64,000 bases of DNA from JBPRGG01 sp051418075 (lineage in GTDB: Bacteria; Bacteroidota; Bacteroidia; Cytophagales; Cyclobacteriaceae): NCBI GenBank assembly GCA_051418075.1, contig JBPRGG010000005.1, positions 62,001-126,000 of the forward strand, in the 5' to 3' direction. Shown one piece after another: positions 56,080 through 64,000 of the stretch (positions are counted from its first letter, which is position 1; every line of letters begins with the position of its first letter). Position numbers and translations under genes: made by a program. The notes beneath the pieces are model-generated. The model searched no databases. It was not told where the DNA came from and saw only the letters and a program-made list of their open reading frames with translations.

Positions 56080-56568
56080 TTATGGTTTGATATCAGTATA
56101 CTTTTTGATTTCAAATTCCAGTTCGCCTTCTTGAAAAGCTTTTTCAAAGAATGCTTTTTCTTTATTATACGGAGCAATGATCAAAGTGGCTGGAATTGCA
56201 CCTGACCATTCAGGATTAATATCGTTGATGATTGGATCAAGATCTGTCTCATTTAGGACTTTTACAGTTGCATGAATATCCTTTTTTTTCAAAAATGGCA
56301 TAAGCCTGTTTTCTAACTGATTGATAAAATCGAGACTCACCAAATAGACAGCTACCTGATCATAATCTTGGTGAATAGCTTCAAAATAGGGCAGTTCTTT
56401 GATGCAGGGGGCACACCAGGTTGCCCAGAAGTTTATAAGCTTGACTTTGGGTTCAGGTTTTTCAATGATTTGTTTCAAGGCAGGATACTTAATGATCTCC
56501 ACATCCTGTGCCGATGCTGAAGTTGCTACAAAACATGTCATGAAAATTATACCTGTAAATAACTGCAT
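56080..56568 (-). CDS. TlpA-like exported thioredoxin (WCAPC)
   Basis: 162 residues with a signal peptide (about 1-20, ending ASAQ). The thioredoxin active site FWATWCAPCIKELPYFE contains the WCxPC of TlpA/ResA-type periplasmic reductases, followed by the conserved VYLVSLDF and the cis-Pro region (AIPATLII). It reduces disulfides, for example in cytochrome c maturation. The redoxin gene begins 4 bases after its stop, so they form a pair. Confidence 0.9.
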   Translation of the reverse strand: MQLFTGIIFMTCFVATSASAQDVEIIKYPALKQIIEKPEPKVKLINFWATWCAPCIKELPYFEAIHQDYDQVAVYLVSLDFINQLENRLMPFLKKKDIHATVKVLNETDLDPIINDINPEWSGAIPATLIIAPYNKEKAFFEKAFQEGELEFEIKKYTDIKP

Positions 56569-57258
56569 CTTTAACCCATTTATAAAGCTGTCTTCAAAGC
56601 CCCAAATTCAATCTGGCAGTTTAAGAAGATGAAAGGAAGATTGAGTATCCAATTCCCTGAAACCCAACGACCAAATTTTATGTAGTCAACATCATTTTTT
56701 GAAGAAGCTTTTTTATCAAATTTAATAATTATTGCTGAAATATAAAAACAGTAGAAATAAGACAATATCACTATTCTTAGATGTCAAAAATAAGTTTATA
56801 TTGAGTTAACATTTAGGTAAAATGATAAATTTTAAATTTACTATTTGTTAACATTGGCTTAATCAGCTTGTAATACATTAATATCTAATTATTTGCGTTT
56901 AGGTGCAGGATCATGAATAGGTGTTTGCTTGTAAAATTTGCAAAAATTGCCATGTAAGATTATTTATAAAAACGAACAAAATTTCTGAAGTCGCTTTGAT
57001 GTCATTATACAAAACAAAGATTTTGAAAAGTCAAACAAAGTTTTCCACATTTTGCATAAGTTATCCACAGTGTCATGTGTTTAAGATATAAGTAATTGTA
57101 CATCAGCTACTTACATTGTATTAGTTAAACTTCAGCAATGTTGATAACTTTGGCTTTTGAGCGAAAAAAGCGAATATTGAACATGTTTGGGGCCTTGAAG
57201 ACAAAAGGAAACCGTTATCAGCCATAAAAATTGGCTGAAAAATGGGATTATTCTCATG
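56569..57258. other. 690-bp AT-rich region with DnaA boxes (origin candidate)
   Basis: This is the longest gene-free stretch apart from the block near 60.7-61.3 kb. Two DnaA-box-like nonamers lie in tandem on the plus strand: TTTTCCACA at 57041-57049 and the perfect consensus TTATCCACA at 57061-57069, starts 20 bp apart (two helical turns). A TTATCAACA-like box in reverse orientation lies at 57139-57147. A strongly AT-rich region precedes them (about 56640-57000), which could unwind. This is compatible with an oriC, but could also be the promoter of the tlpA-redoxin pair. Confidence 0.45.
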
Positions 57259-59043
57259 TCAGATTTGATCCCGATGTTGTCGGATAATTTTCTTTCGATA
57301 GGCGTTGAAAATCCGGGATTTTGAAACAAAACCTACGTATTTACCTCCATCAATTACTGGTAAATTCCAGGCCCCGCTTTCTTCAAATTTTTCCATGACT
57401 GACTCCATACTTTCAAAAAGGGAAACTTGCCCCGGAGGCTGATGCATTAATGAGGAAATAGTTATATTTTTTCTGGATTCTTCTTCAAATATGATATCTC
57501 TGACATCATCCAGGGTAATGATGCCGGATAAGGCTCCGCTGGAATCTACCACCGGAAAAATATTCCTTTTGGACTGCCGGACCAGGGCTACCAGGTCTTC
57601 CAGCTGGGCATCTGGCGGGATTGTAAGCAGATCCGTTTCGATGATCTTTTTAAGGTTGATCAGGCTCAGTACCTGTCTGTCTTTATCATCAGGAATATAT
57701 TCACCCCGTTCTATCAGATTTTTAGTATAAATAGAATATTTTTCGAAATAGGATATGGTGCTGTAGGAAATGGCAGATACCAACATCAATGGCACAAATA
57801 AGGTGTAACCACTGGTGATTTCTGCAATCAGGAAAATGGCCGTTAATGGGGCATGTAAAATACCACTCATCACCCCGCACATACCCACCAAAGTGAAATT
57901 GCTCAGACTTACCAGGTTGAGATTGAAAATGGTGTTGAGGGTTTTGGCAAATAAAAAGCCAGTGACCCCTCCTATAAATAATGAAGGAGCAAAAACGCCG
58001 CCACTTCCCCCGGAGCCGATGGTAAGGGCTGAAGCTACTGGTTTAATTAATATCACCCCAAAAAGAAAAATCAGAAGTACCGGTATGTTGTCGTGAAAAG
58101 AATAAAAAAAGCTATTCTGCATGATCACCGACTCATTTCCGGCTAAAAGGGTTTTGATCGTGTTGTAACCTTCTCCGTAAATAGGCGGAAACACAAAGAT
58201 GATCAAGCCTACCAAAATGCCTCCTAAAGCACCTCTGCCCAGGTAATTCCTGAATTTATGGATCCATTCTTCCACTTTATAGGTGATGCGGGTAAAATAA
58301 ACTGAAACCATTCCGCAAATAATGCCTAATAGAATATAATAAGGAGTATCACTGGCAACAAAGGAATCGGATAGGGAAAATGTAAATAAAATGTCTGATC
58401 CCAAAAGGCCAAGGGAGACCAGGGAGCCTGCCACTGATGCAATCAACAAAGGAATAAATGCGTTGATGTTGATTTCTGCCAGAATCACCTCAATGCTAAA
58501 AATAACGCCTGCAATGGGCGAATTAAAGATAGCTGAAATGGCCCCGGCCGCTCCACAACCAATGAGCAGACTTCTTCTTTTATAATTTAAGTGGAATAAC
58601 TGGCCAATGTTGCTGCCAATGGCTGATCCGGTTACTACAATAGGTGCCTCCAGTCCAACTGATCCGCCAAAACCTACCGTCATGGCGCTGGTAACCATTC
58701 TTGACCAGGTCTTAGACCGTTTTATAATGCTTGATTTTTGGGAAATGCTGTATAGTACATCAGAAATGCCGTGACCCAGCTTTTCCTTTAAAAAATAGCG
58801 GGAAAAAAGGACCGTTAACAAAATACCGATCAAGGGGAAAGCCAGGTAAAAATAATTGGCAAAAGCAATATCGGGTGCTTTCTGAAGAAGGTGGGCAATA
58901 AAGTGCACTGCTTCTTTTAATATTACTGCGGCTAGGCCTGAAATTGCCCCTATAATGCCACTTAATATTAAGGCAAAATCTTTATTGCTGATGTGCTTTA
59001 ACCGCCATACCAGGAACTTTACTAATATATCATTAAATTTCAT
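57259..59043 (-). CDS. CLC-family chloride channel/transporter with C-terminal CBS domains
   Basis: 594 residues: an N-terminal CLC membrane domain (about 25-440) and two CBS domains at about 450-590 (VSVRD-like units LSGIITLDDVRDII and KYVGFVSKSRIFNAYR) that sense nucleotides. Family motifs: gating Glu132 in GGSVGLEAPIV (where others have GREGP), GAISAIFNSPIAGVIFSIEV and GSGGSGGVFAPSLFIGG. The first selectivity segment, usually GSGIP, reads GHGIS (residues 90-94). The position of the proton-coupling glutamate of CLC exchangers is Val186 (Glu185-Val186). Both points predict a chloride channel or altered anion choice rather than an H+/Cl- exchanger. Single gene. Confidence 0.92.
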   Translation of the reverse strand: MKFNDILVKFLVWRLKHISNKDFALILSGIIGAISGLAAVILKEAVHFIAHLLQKAPDIAFANYFYLAFPLIGILLTVLFSRYFLKEKLGHGISDVLYSISQKSSIIKRSKTWSRMVTSAMTVGFGGSVGLEAPIVVTGSAIGSNIGQLFHLNYKRRSLLIGCGAAGAISAIFNSPIAGVIFSIEVILAEININAFIPLLIASVAGSLVSLGLLGSDILFTFSLSDSFVASDTPYYILLGIICGMVSVYFTRITYKVEEWIHKFRNYLGRGALGGILVGLIIFVFPPIYGEGYNTIKTLLAGNESVIMQNSFFYSFHDNIPVLLIFLFGVILIKPVASALTIGSGGSGGVFAPSLFIGGVTGFLFAKTLNTIFNLNLVSLSNFTLVGMCGVMSGILHAPLTAIFLIAEITSGYTLFVPLMLVSAISYSTISYFEKYSIYTKNLIERGEYIPDDKDRQVLSLINLKKIIETDLLTIPPDAQLEDLVALVRQSKRNIFPVVDSSGALSGIITLDDVRDIIFEEESRKNITISSLMHQPPGQVSLFESMESVMEKFEESGAWNLPVIDGGKYVGFVSKSRIFNAYRKKIIRQHRDQI

Positions 59044-59150
59044 GTCCTGCTAATCTATCCCTACCTGTAAAACTTCCTAAAAACAGATGCAAGGATAGGC
59101 CAGAAAATGAAAAGAAAAAAATAATCTTCCCGGCAAATCTATTCAGGTTT

Positions 59151-60686
59151 TTACTCAACCGGGTTGTAAAACCGATAATGAATGTATAATTTGTTGGTTT
59201 TCAATATATTAAGGATGTAGCTCCAGAGTTTTTCATAGGGTATGATCTCGATTTCATTCTTCAGATCAAAGGGGATATTGAATTTTAATAATTTCTTGAG
59301 GTATGTGGTGCCTTTTTCTTCAATCAGTTCATAATTAAATTCTTTTTCTGTCACTATTCCCAGCATCCTGATAAATATACTGTTGCGGTAATTGTGGCGC
59401 TTGTCCAGGTGAATGGAACTGTACTGCTGCAATTCTTCAACCCGGTCTCGTACATCATTTACCCTTCCTTCTCTTAACAGATTTAAATACTGGATGATCA
59501 GTGTGGCGATGCTATATCCCTGAAGGTTTTTGGGATAATCAGGCAAGTTTTCGATGAATTCATCAATATCAAATCCCCATTTCAGCAGCTTGGAATCATT
59601 GACAAAGATCAGGTAAGCCCGGTAAATATGCCACCTTTGGGCAATCTCATCGGGCAACTGATTGAAATTTTTATTGGTCCGCACCATTCTGAAAATTTCT
59701 TCTGCTTTTTCAAATTTTTCCCCATTCATCATCAGAAGAAAATAATATTCAATAAACTCAAACCACTCGTCGCTGCCATTTTTAATAATTTTGAGGTTCT
59801 TTTCAGCGTATCGTGAACCGTTTTCTATGTCCTTCAGATTAAAGTAAGCCAGCAACTTATTGAAGCCCAGGTTTAACTTGTCCAAATCTACCAGGATCTC
59901 GCTATTATCCTTATTAAGATACTTTTTTTCCAGCTGGTCACACAGGGCAATATTTTCCCTGAACCTTAAGGTAATATTGTTGAATGTTAATTGCAGCTTT
60001 TTAGCCAGTACCTCCAGGTAGTTGCTGCTGAACTCCTTGCCCCTTTTTTCTATCTTGGTAATTACCTGCGGGATCTTATTGAGTACTTTATTCTGAGAAC
60101 TTACCGACTTGTTGATATATACCAGGGTTTGGTAATATAGCTCCTCACATTCCAGGATAGCCTCTTTAAACAGTTTTACGTGCTTTAGCTCCTTGTTGGT
60201 TTCATGAAATGGGGTGCTTTTACCTAATTTGGCATACTCATTTCTCAGCAGGATCAGGGCCTCCAAAGAAATATTTACAAATTCAAAGTCTTTGGCTGTT
60301 TTGATCAGCTGAGGCAATTTTTTCAGGGCAATATCATTGGCACCCTCTTCTATCAGAATCCGGCACTGATGTAAAGCATGCCAGCACTCATATTCATTTT
60401 TTTGATAGGCAGAATAAATATCTTTTTCGTAATCCAGGAAATATAAGTGATTCAAAAGTTTTTGCTTTAATTTGCCTTTGGTATTGCGATAGTTCCTGTT
60501 ACCAGGATCTGTTTTGAACATACCTTTGGCTGCATCTTCATCAGTTAAATACTTACCACTTAGAATTGATTCGAATAAAATATTGTCTTTTGATACTTCC
60601 TTTTTCCTAAAATTTTGGTTAACCAGCTGAATACTCCTCTGTCCCTTTTTTTTAGTTATTTCAATAAGCTTTATAATGTCTTCCAT
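59151..60686 (-). CDS. Large helical hypothetical protein (511 aa)
   Basis: Predominantly helical, with many amphipathic heptads and TPR-like spacing in the second half (NEYECWHALHQCRILIEEGA, FEKAEEIFRMVRT). No signal peptide and no membrane helix, so cytosolic. I do not recognise the family with certainty; it looks like the alpha-helical, TPR-resembling paralogous proteins common in Cytophagales. It has a basic N-terminus (KGQRSIQLVNQNFRKKEV). It precedes nothing on its strand until the CLC gene, 107 bp away. A long AT-rich upstream region suggests regulated single-gene transcription. Confidence 0.6.
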   Translation of the reverse strand: MEDIIKLIEITKKKGQRSIQLVNQNFRKKEVSKDNILFESILSGKYLTDEDAAKGMFKTDPGNRNYRNTKGKLKQKLLNHLYFLDYEKDIYSAYQKNEYECWHALHQCRILIEEGANDIALKKLPQLIKTAKDFEFVNISLEALILLRNEYAKLGKSTPFHETNKELKHVKLFKEAILECEELYYQTLVYINKSVSSQNKVLNKIPQVITKIEKRGKEFSSNYLEVLAKKLQLTFNNITLRFRENIALCDQLEKKYLNKDNSEILVDLDKLNLGFNKLLAYFNLKDIENGSRYAEKNLKIIKNGSDEWFEFIEYYFLLMMNGEKFEKAEEIFRMVRTNKNFNQLPDEIAQRWHIYRAYLIFVNDSKLLKWGFDIDEFIENLPDYPKNLQGYSIATLIIQYLNLLREGRVNDVRDRVEELQQYSSIHLDKRHNYRNSIFIRMLGIVTEKEFNYELIEEKGTTYLKKLLKFNIPFDLKNEIEIIPYEKLWSYILNILKTNKLYIHYRFYNPVE

Positions 60687-61279
60687 TTAAAATTTTATTT
60701 TTTATAAAACGTAATCTTTAAAATAACGGTTAATTCAAACCATGATTGTGAACAATTAGAAACATTCAGACAATGAAGTTTCCAAAAAAAACCAAACTAT
60801 ACAAATTTAAGAACATTTTTTATTAATATCCATAAATTGGTTTCCATATTTTATCTTAATAATACATACTGATTGCCCAGTTTGTTACGACAAAATATTG
60901 CAATATACAAAAATATTAAAATTATTTCTAATAATTTGAAAAACTTTTCCTTCAATTTAAGAAAATGTTGCAGCCGGATATTGTTGTCATTAAAGTTGAT
61001 AAAAATATTTTCCAATATCCGTTTTTGAAATGATAATTCCCTTAGGCTTAAAAATAATAATAGAAAAATTTAAGCATTCAGCACTTTAAAAATTATTATT
61101 ATTTTGATTGTAATTTGACAATAGGTAATTTTATCCATGCAATATCAGCATTGTGGAATTTAGTTTTAGAGGACGACTTCGGGTTTGTTAAATTTTGAAA
61201 ATAAACAGATTTTTTTCTTAAACCATTTCATGCTGTTATCGTAATATTTTTAGTTCAATTCATTTTTTAAACAGGAACA
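60687..61279. other. 593-bp AT-rich intergenic region
   Basis: Between the divergent helical protein and the small plus-strand gene. Very AT-rich with many homopolymer runs and one perfect 12-bp palindrome (ATATTGCAATAT, 60895-60906). I see no gene. It probably holds promoters for both flanking genes; no convincing TAnnTTTG stood out. Confidence 0.35.
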
Positions 61280-61486
61280 ATGGACAAATACAGAATTCAT
61301 TATAAATGCTTTAAACAACCGAAACCAAATTCAGAGCTTGCCGGATTTGATGTAGAAAAAATCTATACAGGCAGGGCTTTTAATGGGTTATTTGAAGTAA
61401 CTCCTGACTGGGGTAGTGGACAACAAACTAAGATTATCGAAAAGTCAATTTTTAACCAATATTTTGAAATGCTCCGGGACCGGTAG
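61280..61486 (+). CDS. Small conserved hypothetical protein (68 aa)
   Basis: Composition and conserved-looking motifs (YTGRAFNGLFEVTPDWGSG) suggest a genuine small protein that I recall from Bacteroidota as a short hypothetical. No signal peptide. The start is ATG after an AT-rich leader. The glyoxalase gene follows after 22 bp with an overlapping alternative frame, so the two may be on one transcript. Function unknown. Confidence 0.55.
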   Translation: MDKYRIHYKCFKQPKPNSELAGFDVEKIYTGRAFNGLFEVTPDWGSGQQTKIIEKSIFNQYFEMLRDR

Positions 61487-61508
61487 TGATTTTTACAATT
61501 TATTTGAA

Positions 61509-61898
61509 ATGCAAATTAATCAAATCAAGGAAACTTGCCTTTATGTACATGATTTAGCTTTGATCCAGTGGTTTTATCATCAAAAACTGGGCTTGCCCAT
61601 AATAAGTATGGTAGAGAACAGGCATATTTTTTTCAGGGCTGGTACTTCTGTACTATTATGTTTTATTCCTGAAGTTACCAAAGAAGAAAAAAACCTTCCG
61701 CCCCATTATGCCCAGGGTAATCAACATATTGCTTTCGAAGTTGATCCCGAAAATTATACCCTGTGGGTGGAAAAGATCAAATCACTTAATATAGAGATTA
61801 CCCATCAGCAGAAATGGAAAGATAATCTGTCTTCTTTCTATTTTAATGATCCTGAGGGGAATGTTCTCGAGATTGTACCTAAAGGGGTCTGGGATTAA
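61509..61898 (+). CDS. VOC-superfamily (glyoxalase/bleomycin resistance-like) protein
   Basis: 129 residues from the ATG at 61509; I prefer this to the longer frame at 61416 because it begins where the fold starts (KETCLYVHDLALIQWFYHQKLGLPI). The two beta-alpha-beta-beta-beta units end with HIAFEVDPENYTLWVEKIKS and FYFNDPEGNVLEIVPK, typical of VOC proteins that bind a divalent metal. The metal ligands include His in QHIAFEV and Glu in NVLEIV. Substrate cannot be told. It ends three bases before the convergent patatin gene. Confidence 0.88.
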   Translation: MQINQIKETCLYVHDLALIQWFYHQKLGLPIISMVENRHIFFRAGTSVLLCFIPEVTKEEKNLPPHYAQGNQHIAFEVDPENYTLWVEKIKSLNIEITHQQKWKDNLSSFYFNDPEGNVLEIVPKGVWD

Positions 61899-61901
61899 GG
61901 A

Positions 61902-64000
61902 TCATTCCAGCGACCGGTTGTTAAACAACAGGTAGCCTAAATGTAATAAAAAGCCAAATCTTCGGGTCTCATCATCGTAATAGTTGGCGCTGAAACTAAT
62001 AGGGCCCAAAGGGCTGTGGTAAACAAAGCCGGCTGTTCCGGCCCAATGTACAGTATGGTCAAAATCCTGGTAAACTGGAAATTGCTTTTCACTGACACTT
62101 TCTTCTATCTTTCGGTAAGGTTTAAAGGCATATCCTTCTAACCTGAAGTCCAGGTTATTATTGATCAGAAATATATTTTTCCAACCCAAACCTAAAAAGC
62201 TGTGGCTTCTAAAATTAGGAATGAAAAGTGTTTTGCTGTCCTGTAGTGGGTTAAAGGATGGAGCATTGATCAGGGTTGCCATGAAGTTACTGAACATGGG
62301 CTGGTTGGAAATCACCCCATCAATCAGGTATCCTCCCCGGTAATTATTCAATTTCAATAAATACCTTTCCATTTGGAATTTTAGCCGAATCCATTCCCGT
62401 GAGTGTTCCTGCTGTTCTGCCATTTGTGAGGTATTGCCAGGATGATAGGTTTCATTACCATCGATATAGTCCAGGGAAATATGAAAATTTGTTCCCCAGG
62501 AGGGATACTGCTTCCTGTTTAAAGTATTTTTGGAAAGACTTGCCCCGTAGCGAAAGCCCCGGAAGTTAAGCACATCCAGGGTGTCGTTGGAATTGAAGTT
62601 AGGATCATTGGAAAAGTTGTCTTTATTGGTAAAATAACTGCCATGAAACACCATTTTGTATTTCAAGCCAACCGGTAAACCAACATCCAGACCCAGTGAA
62701 CGATCAATACGTTCCAGAAAAACAGAAGGTTTATCTTCGATCCCCAACAGATCCTGTGAGTTGACAAAATCCCATTTATTGGCCAAAAACCTTGGTTTCA
62801 GATAAAATTGATTGCGGCCGGGAAAATTAATGCGGGATTGAAGCAGGGCAGACTGGTAAAAGCGACCAGTATAAAAATTAAGATTATGCTCCAGCAATAA
62901 GCCGTTGAAATTATGAAAGTTGATGCCCAAAAACACTTCACTGATGCTTCGGGTGGCTATATTGCCGCCCACTTCCAGGTTCAGGCTCCTTTCAGGCTGG
63001 GCTGAAATTTCAAAATCATAGCCCCCGGTTTCCTGGTTGTAGGTAATATTTGGATAAATATCCTTGAAGTAGTCCTCAGATACCAACTTGTAATAACCCG
63101 ACTTGATATCCGAAATGGACAAATAATCGTTGTCAATATTGAACAGGCTTTTGACATAGGATATTTGCGGAATATTGAACCCTCTGAAAATGATATTGTT
63201 AAAGCGTAGCGGCTCCATTTTGAGCAGAAACTGATTGCGTTTTTCAGCTAACTGGTCACAGGAGATTCTCCGCTTGATCTTTTGCCTGATCTCAGGAAGT
63301 GCTGCCAGGGCGGCTACATAGCCACTATCGATAATTTCCCTGGCTTTGGCAAAATCAAAACCACTGTAGGTTTCCAGGTTAGGTTCGATATAAATCCCGT
63401 TGTCTCCCAGCAGGGATGGGTCTGATTTATCCAGTATCATAAACAGTAAAGACTGGTTGATCAATGCTTCGTCCTGTTCATATGGATATTCATGGAACAC
63501 CTTTGAAGAAACATTTACCCCAATGATGATATCCGGATCGAAAGTTTTTTGGGCTACATCTACCGGAAAGTTATTATAGATGCCACCATCGAAAAGCAGT
63601 TTGCCATCCAACCTGATAGGCCGGTAGAATAAGGGAACTGTCATGCTGGCCCGAATGGCTTCATTTAATGAACCGGAATGCAGAACTTGTTCCTGCTGGG
63701 TGAATATATCTGCGGCAATAGCCCTGAAAGGGATCAATAGACTATCAAAGTTATAACGGCTGGCCTGTGATGGTTGGGCCAGCATTTCGGTAAGGGCAAA
63801 ATTGAGTGACATATCCCTGGCCAGGTTGGAATTAAACGAGGCATTGAGGGTAGAATCCAGGGCCAGCCGGAAATTGATCCAGGAAGCATTGGTTTCAGCC
63901 GATGTATAATAGTAATTAAAATTTTCAGTTACCTGACCATTTACCCAGGACAGAAAATTTTCAGAGCGAATGATTTCCTCTATATGGTCAGCCGAATATC
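61902..64000 (-). CDS. Patatin-like phospholipase fused to Omp85-type barrel (partial)
   Basis: The frame stays open to the right edge, so the N-terminus with the catalytic GxSxG is off-window. What is seen begins with the patatin domain's middle (YSADHIEEIIRSENFLS) and its end: ASMTVPLFYRPIRLDGKLLFDGGIYNNFPVDVA, where DGG holds the catalytic Asp. A short POTRA-like region (about 205-290 of the visible ORF from 63812) follows. Then comes a C-terminal beta-barrel of the BamA/TamA type ending in RFGFLLHLGYLLFNNRSLE. This architecture matches type Vd autotransporters (PlpD/FplA-like): a lipase passenger with its own outer-membrane barrel. Confidence 0.88.
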   Translation of the reverse strand, partial: YSADHIEEIIRSENFLSWVNGQVTENFNYYYTSAETNASWINFRLALDSTLNASFNSNLARDMSLNFALTEMLAQPSQASRYNFDSLLIPFRAIAADIFTQQEQVLHSGSLNEAIRASMTVPLFYRPIRLDGKLLFDGGIYNNFPVDVAQKTFDPDIIIGVNVSSKVFHEYPYEQDEALINQSLLFMILDKSDPSLLGDNGIYIEPNLETYSGFDFAKAREIIDSGYVAALAALPEIRQKIKRRISCDQLAEKRNQFLLKMEPLRFNNIIFRGFNIPQISYVKSLFNIDNDYLSISDIKSGYYKLVSEDYFKDIYPNITYNQETGGYDFEISAQPERSLNLEVGGNIATRSISEVFLGINFHNFNGLLLEHNLNFYTGRFYQSALLQSRINFPGRNQFYLKPRFLANKWDFVNSQDLLGIEDKPSVFLERIDRSLGLDVGLPVGLKYKMVFHGSYFTNKDNFSNDPNFNSNDTLDVLNFRGFRYGASLSKNTLNRKQYPSWGTNFHISLDYIDGNETYHPGNTSQMAEQQEHSREWIRLKFQMERYLLKLNNYRGGYLIDGVISNQPMFSNFMATLINAPSFNPLQDSKTLFIPNFRSHSFLGLGWKNIFLINNNLDFRLEGYAFKPYRKIEESVSEKQFPVYQDFDHTVHWAGTAGFVYHSPLGPISFSANYYDDETRRFGFLLHLGYLLFNNRSLE

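Noticed and set aside
60895..60906. 12-bp palindrome ATATTGCAATAT
   Set aside because: Short AT-rich palindromes like this are expected in such AT-rich DNA, and it is not positioned as a clear operator.
1..64000. CRISPR arrays, phage genes or toxin-antitoxin modules
   Set aside because: No spaced direct repeats of the right size, no integrase or structural phage genes, and no small paired genes with toxin-antitoxin motifs were seen.

Overview
The window looks like a chromosomal stretch from a Bacteroidota bacterium, most likely of the Cytophagales type. The support is direct and family-based. The DNA is AT-rich and genes mostly lack Shine-Dalgarno sequences. Several genes are preceded by the Bacteroidota -7 element TAnnTTTG. 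There is a TonB-dependent receptor with an N-terminal CarboxypepD_reg-like domain. The Tgt enzyme lacks the zinc cysteines, as I recall for other Bacteroidota. Several families typical of the phylum are present (UPF0316, DUF3788, a TlpA/redoxin pair, a patatin-Omp85 fusion). I see no phage, plasmid, CRISPR array, rRNA operon or intact insertion sequence.

Layout from left to right. 1-4350: a truncated TPR-GAF sensor histidine kinase, a degenerate IS3-type transposase remnant, an SRPBCC protein and a gene-poor stretch with a palindromic repeat. 4350-10150: molybdenum-related genes (MOSC protein, moaC, a MobB-like/MobA fusion) interspersed with a metallophosphoesterase, a Crp/Fnr regulator, a TIGR04282-type glycosyltransferase and a rhodanese lipoprotein. 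10300-16480: housekeeping (rsmG, ECF sigma factor, GT2 glycosyltransferase, tgt, LptF/G-type permease, EamA transporter, tRNA-Gly). 16700-24150: a small unknown protein, a secreted esterase and sulfatase pair, a TPR protein, DUF3788, ppk1 and PhzF. 24150-34650: DHOD-like protein, hemH, nucleoside permease, Gfo/Idh/MocA oxidoreductase, secreted beta-helix protein, TonB receptor and divergent MarR-type regulator. 34650-45000: an unexplained GC-richer block, a polytopic membrane protein, rbfA, LolC/E-like permease, radA, UPF0316, YfcC-like carrier, PLP deaminase, RluD-type pseudouridine synthase and AI-2E transporter.

45200-53000 is one giant gene, a 2573-residue membrane-anchored TPR protein whose C-terminal half is an almost uninterrupted array of about 34 repeats. 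After it come a serine-hydrolase remnant, a membrane histidine kinase, tRNA-Arg, a thioredoxin/redoxin pair, a 690-bp AT-rich intergenic region with two phased DnaA boxes (a replication-origin candidate), a CLC chloride-channel protein, a helical unknown, two small genes and a patatin-Omp85 protein that runs off the right edge.

The points most worth following up are the CLC protein with channel-type substitutions (GHGIS, and Val at the proton-glutamate site), the possible oriC, the giant TPR scaffold, the MobA fused to a P-loop-less MobB-like domain, the perfect 12-bp-arm dyad upstream of radA, and the structured GC-richer block near 34.7-34.9 kb. I do not see an obvious multi-gene novel defence or biosynthetic system. 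All functional calls come from motif reading by eye, without database searches.
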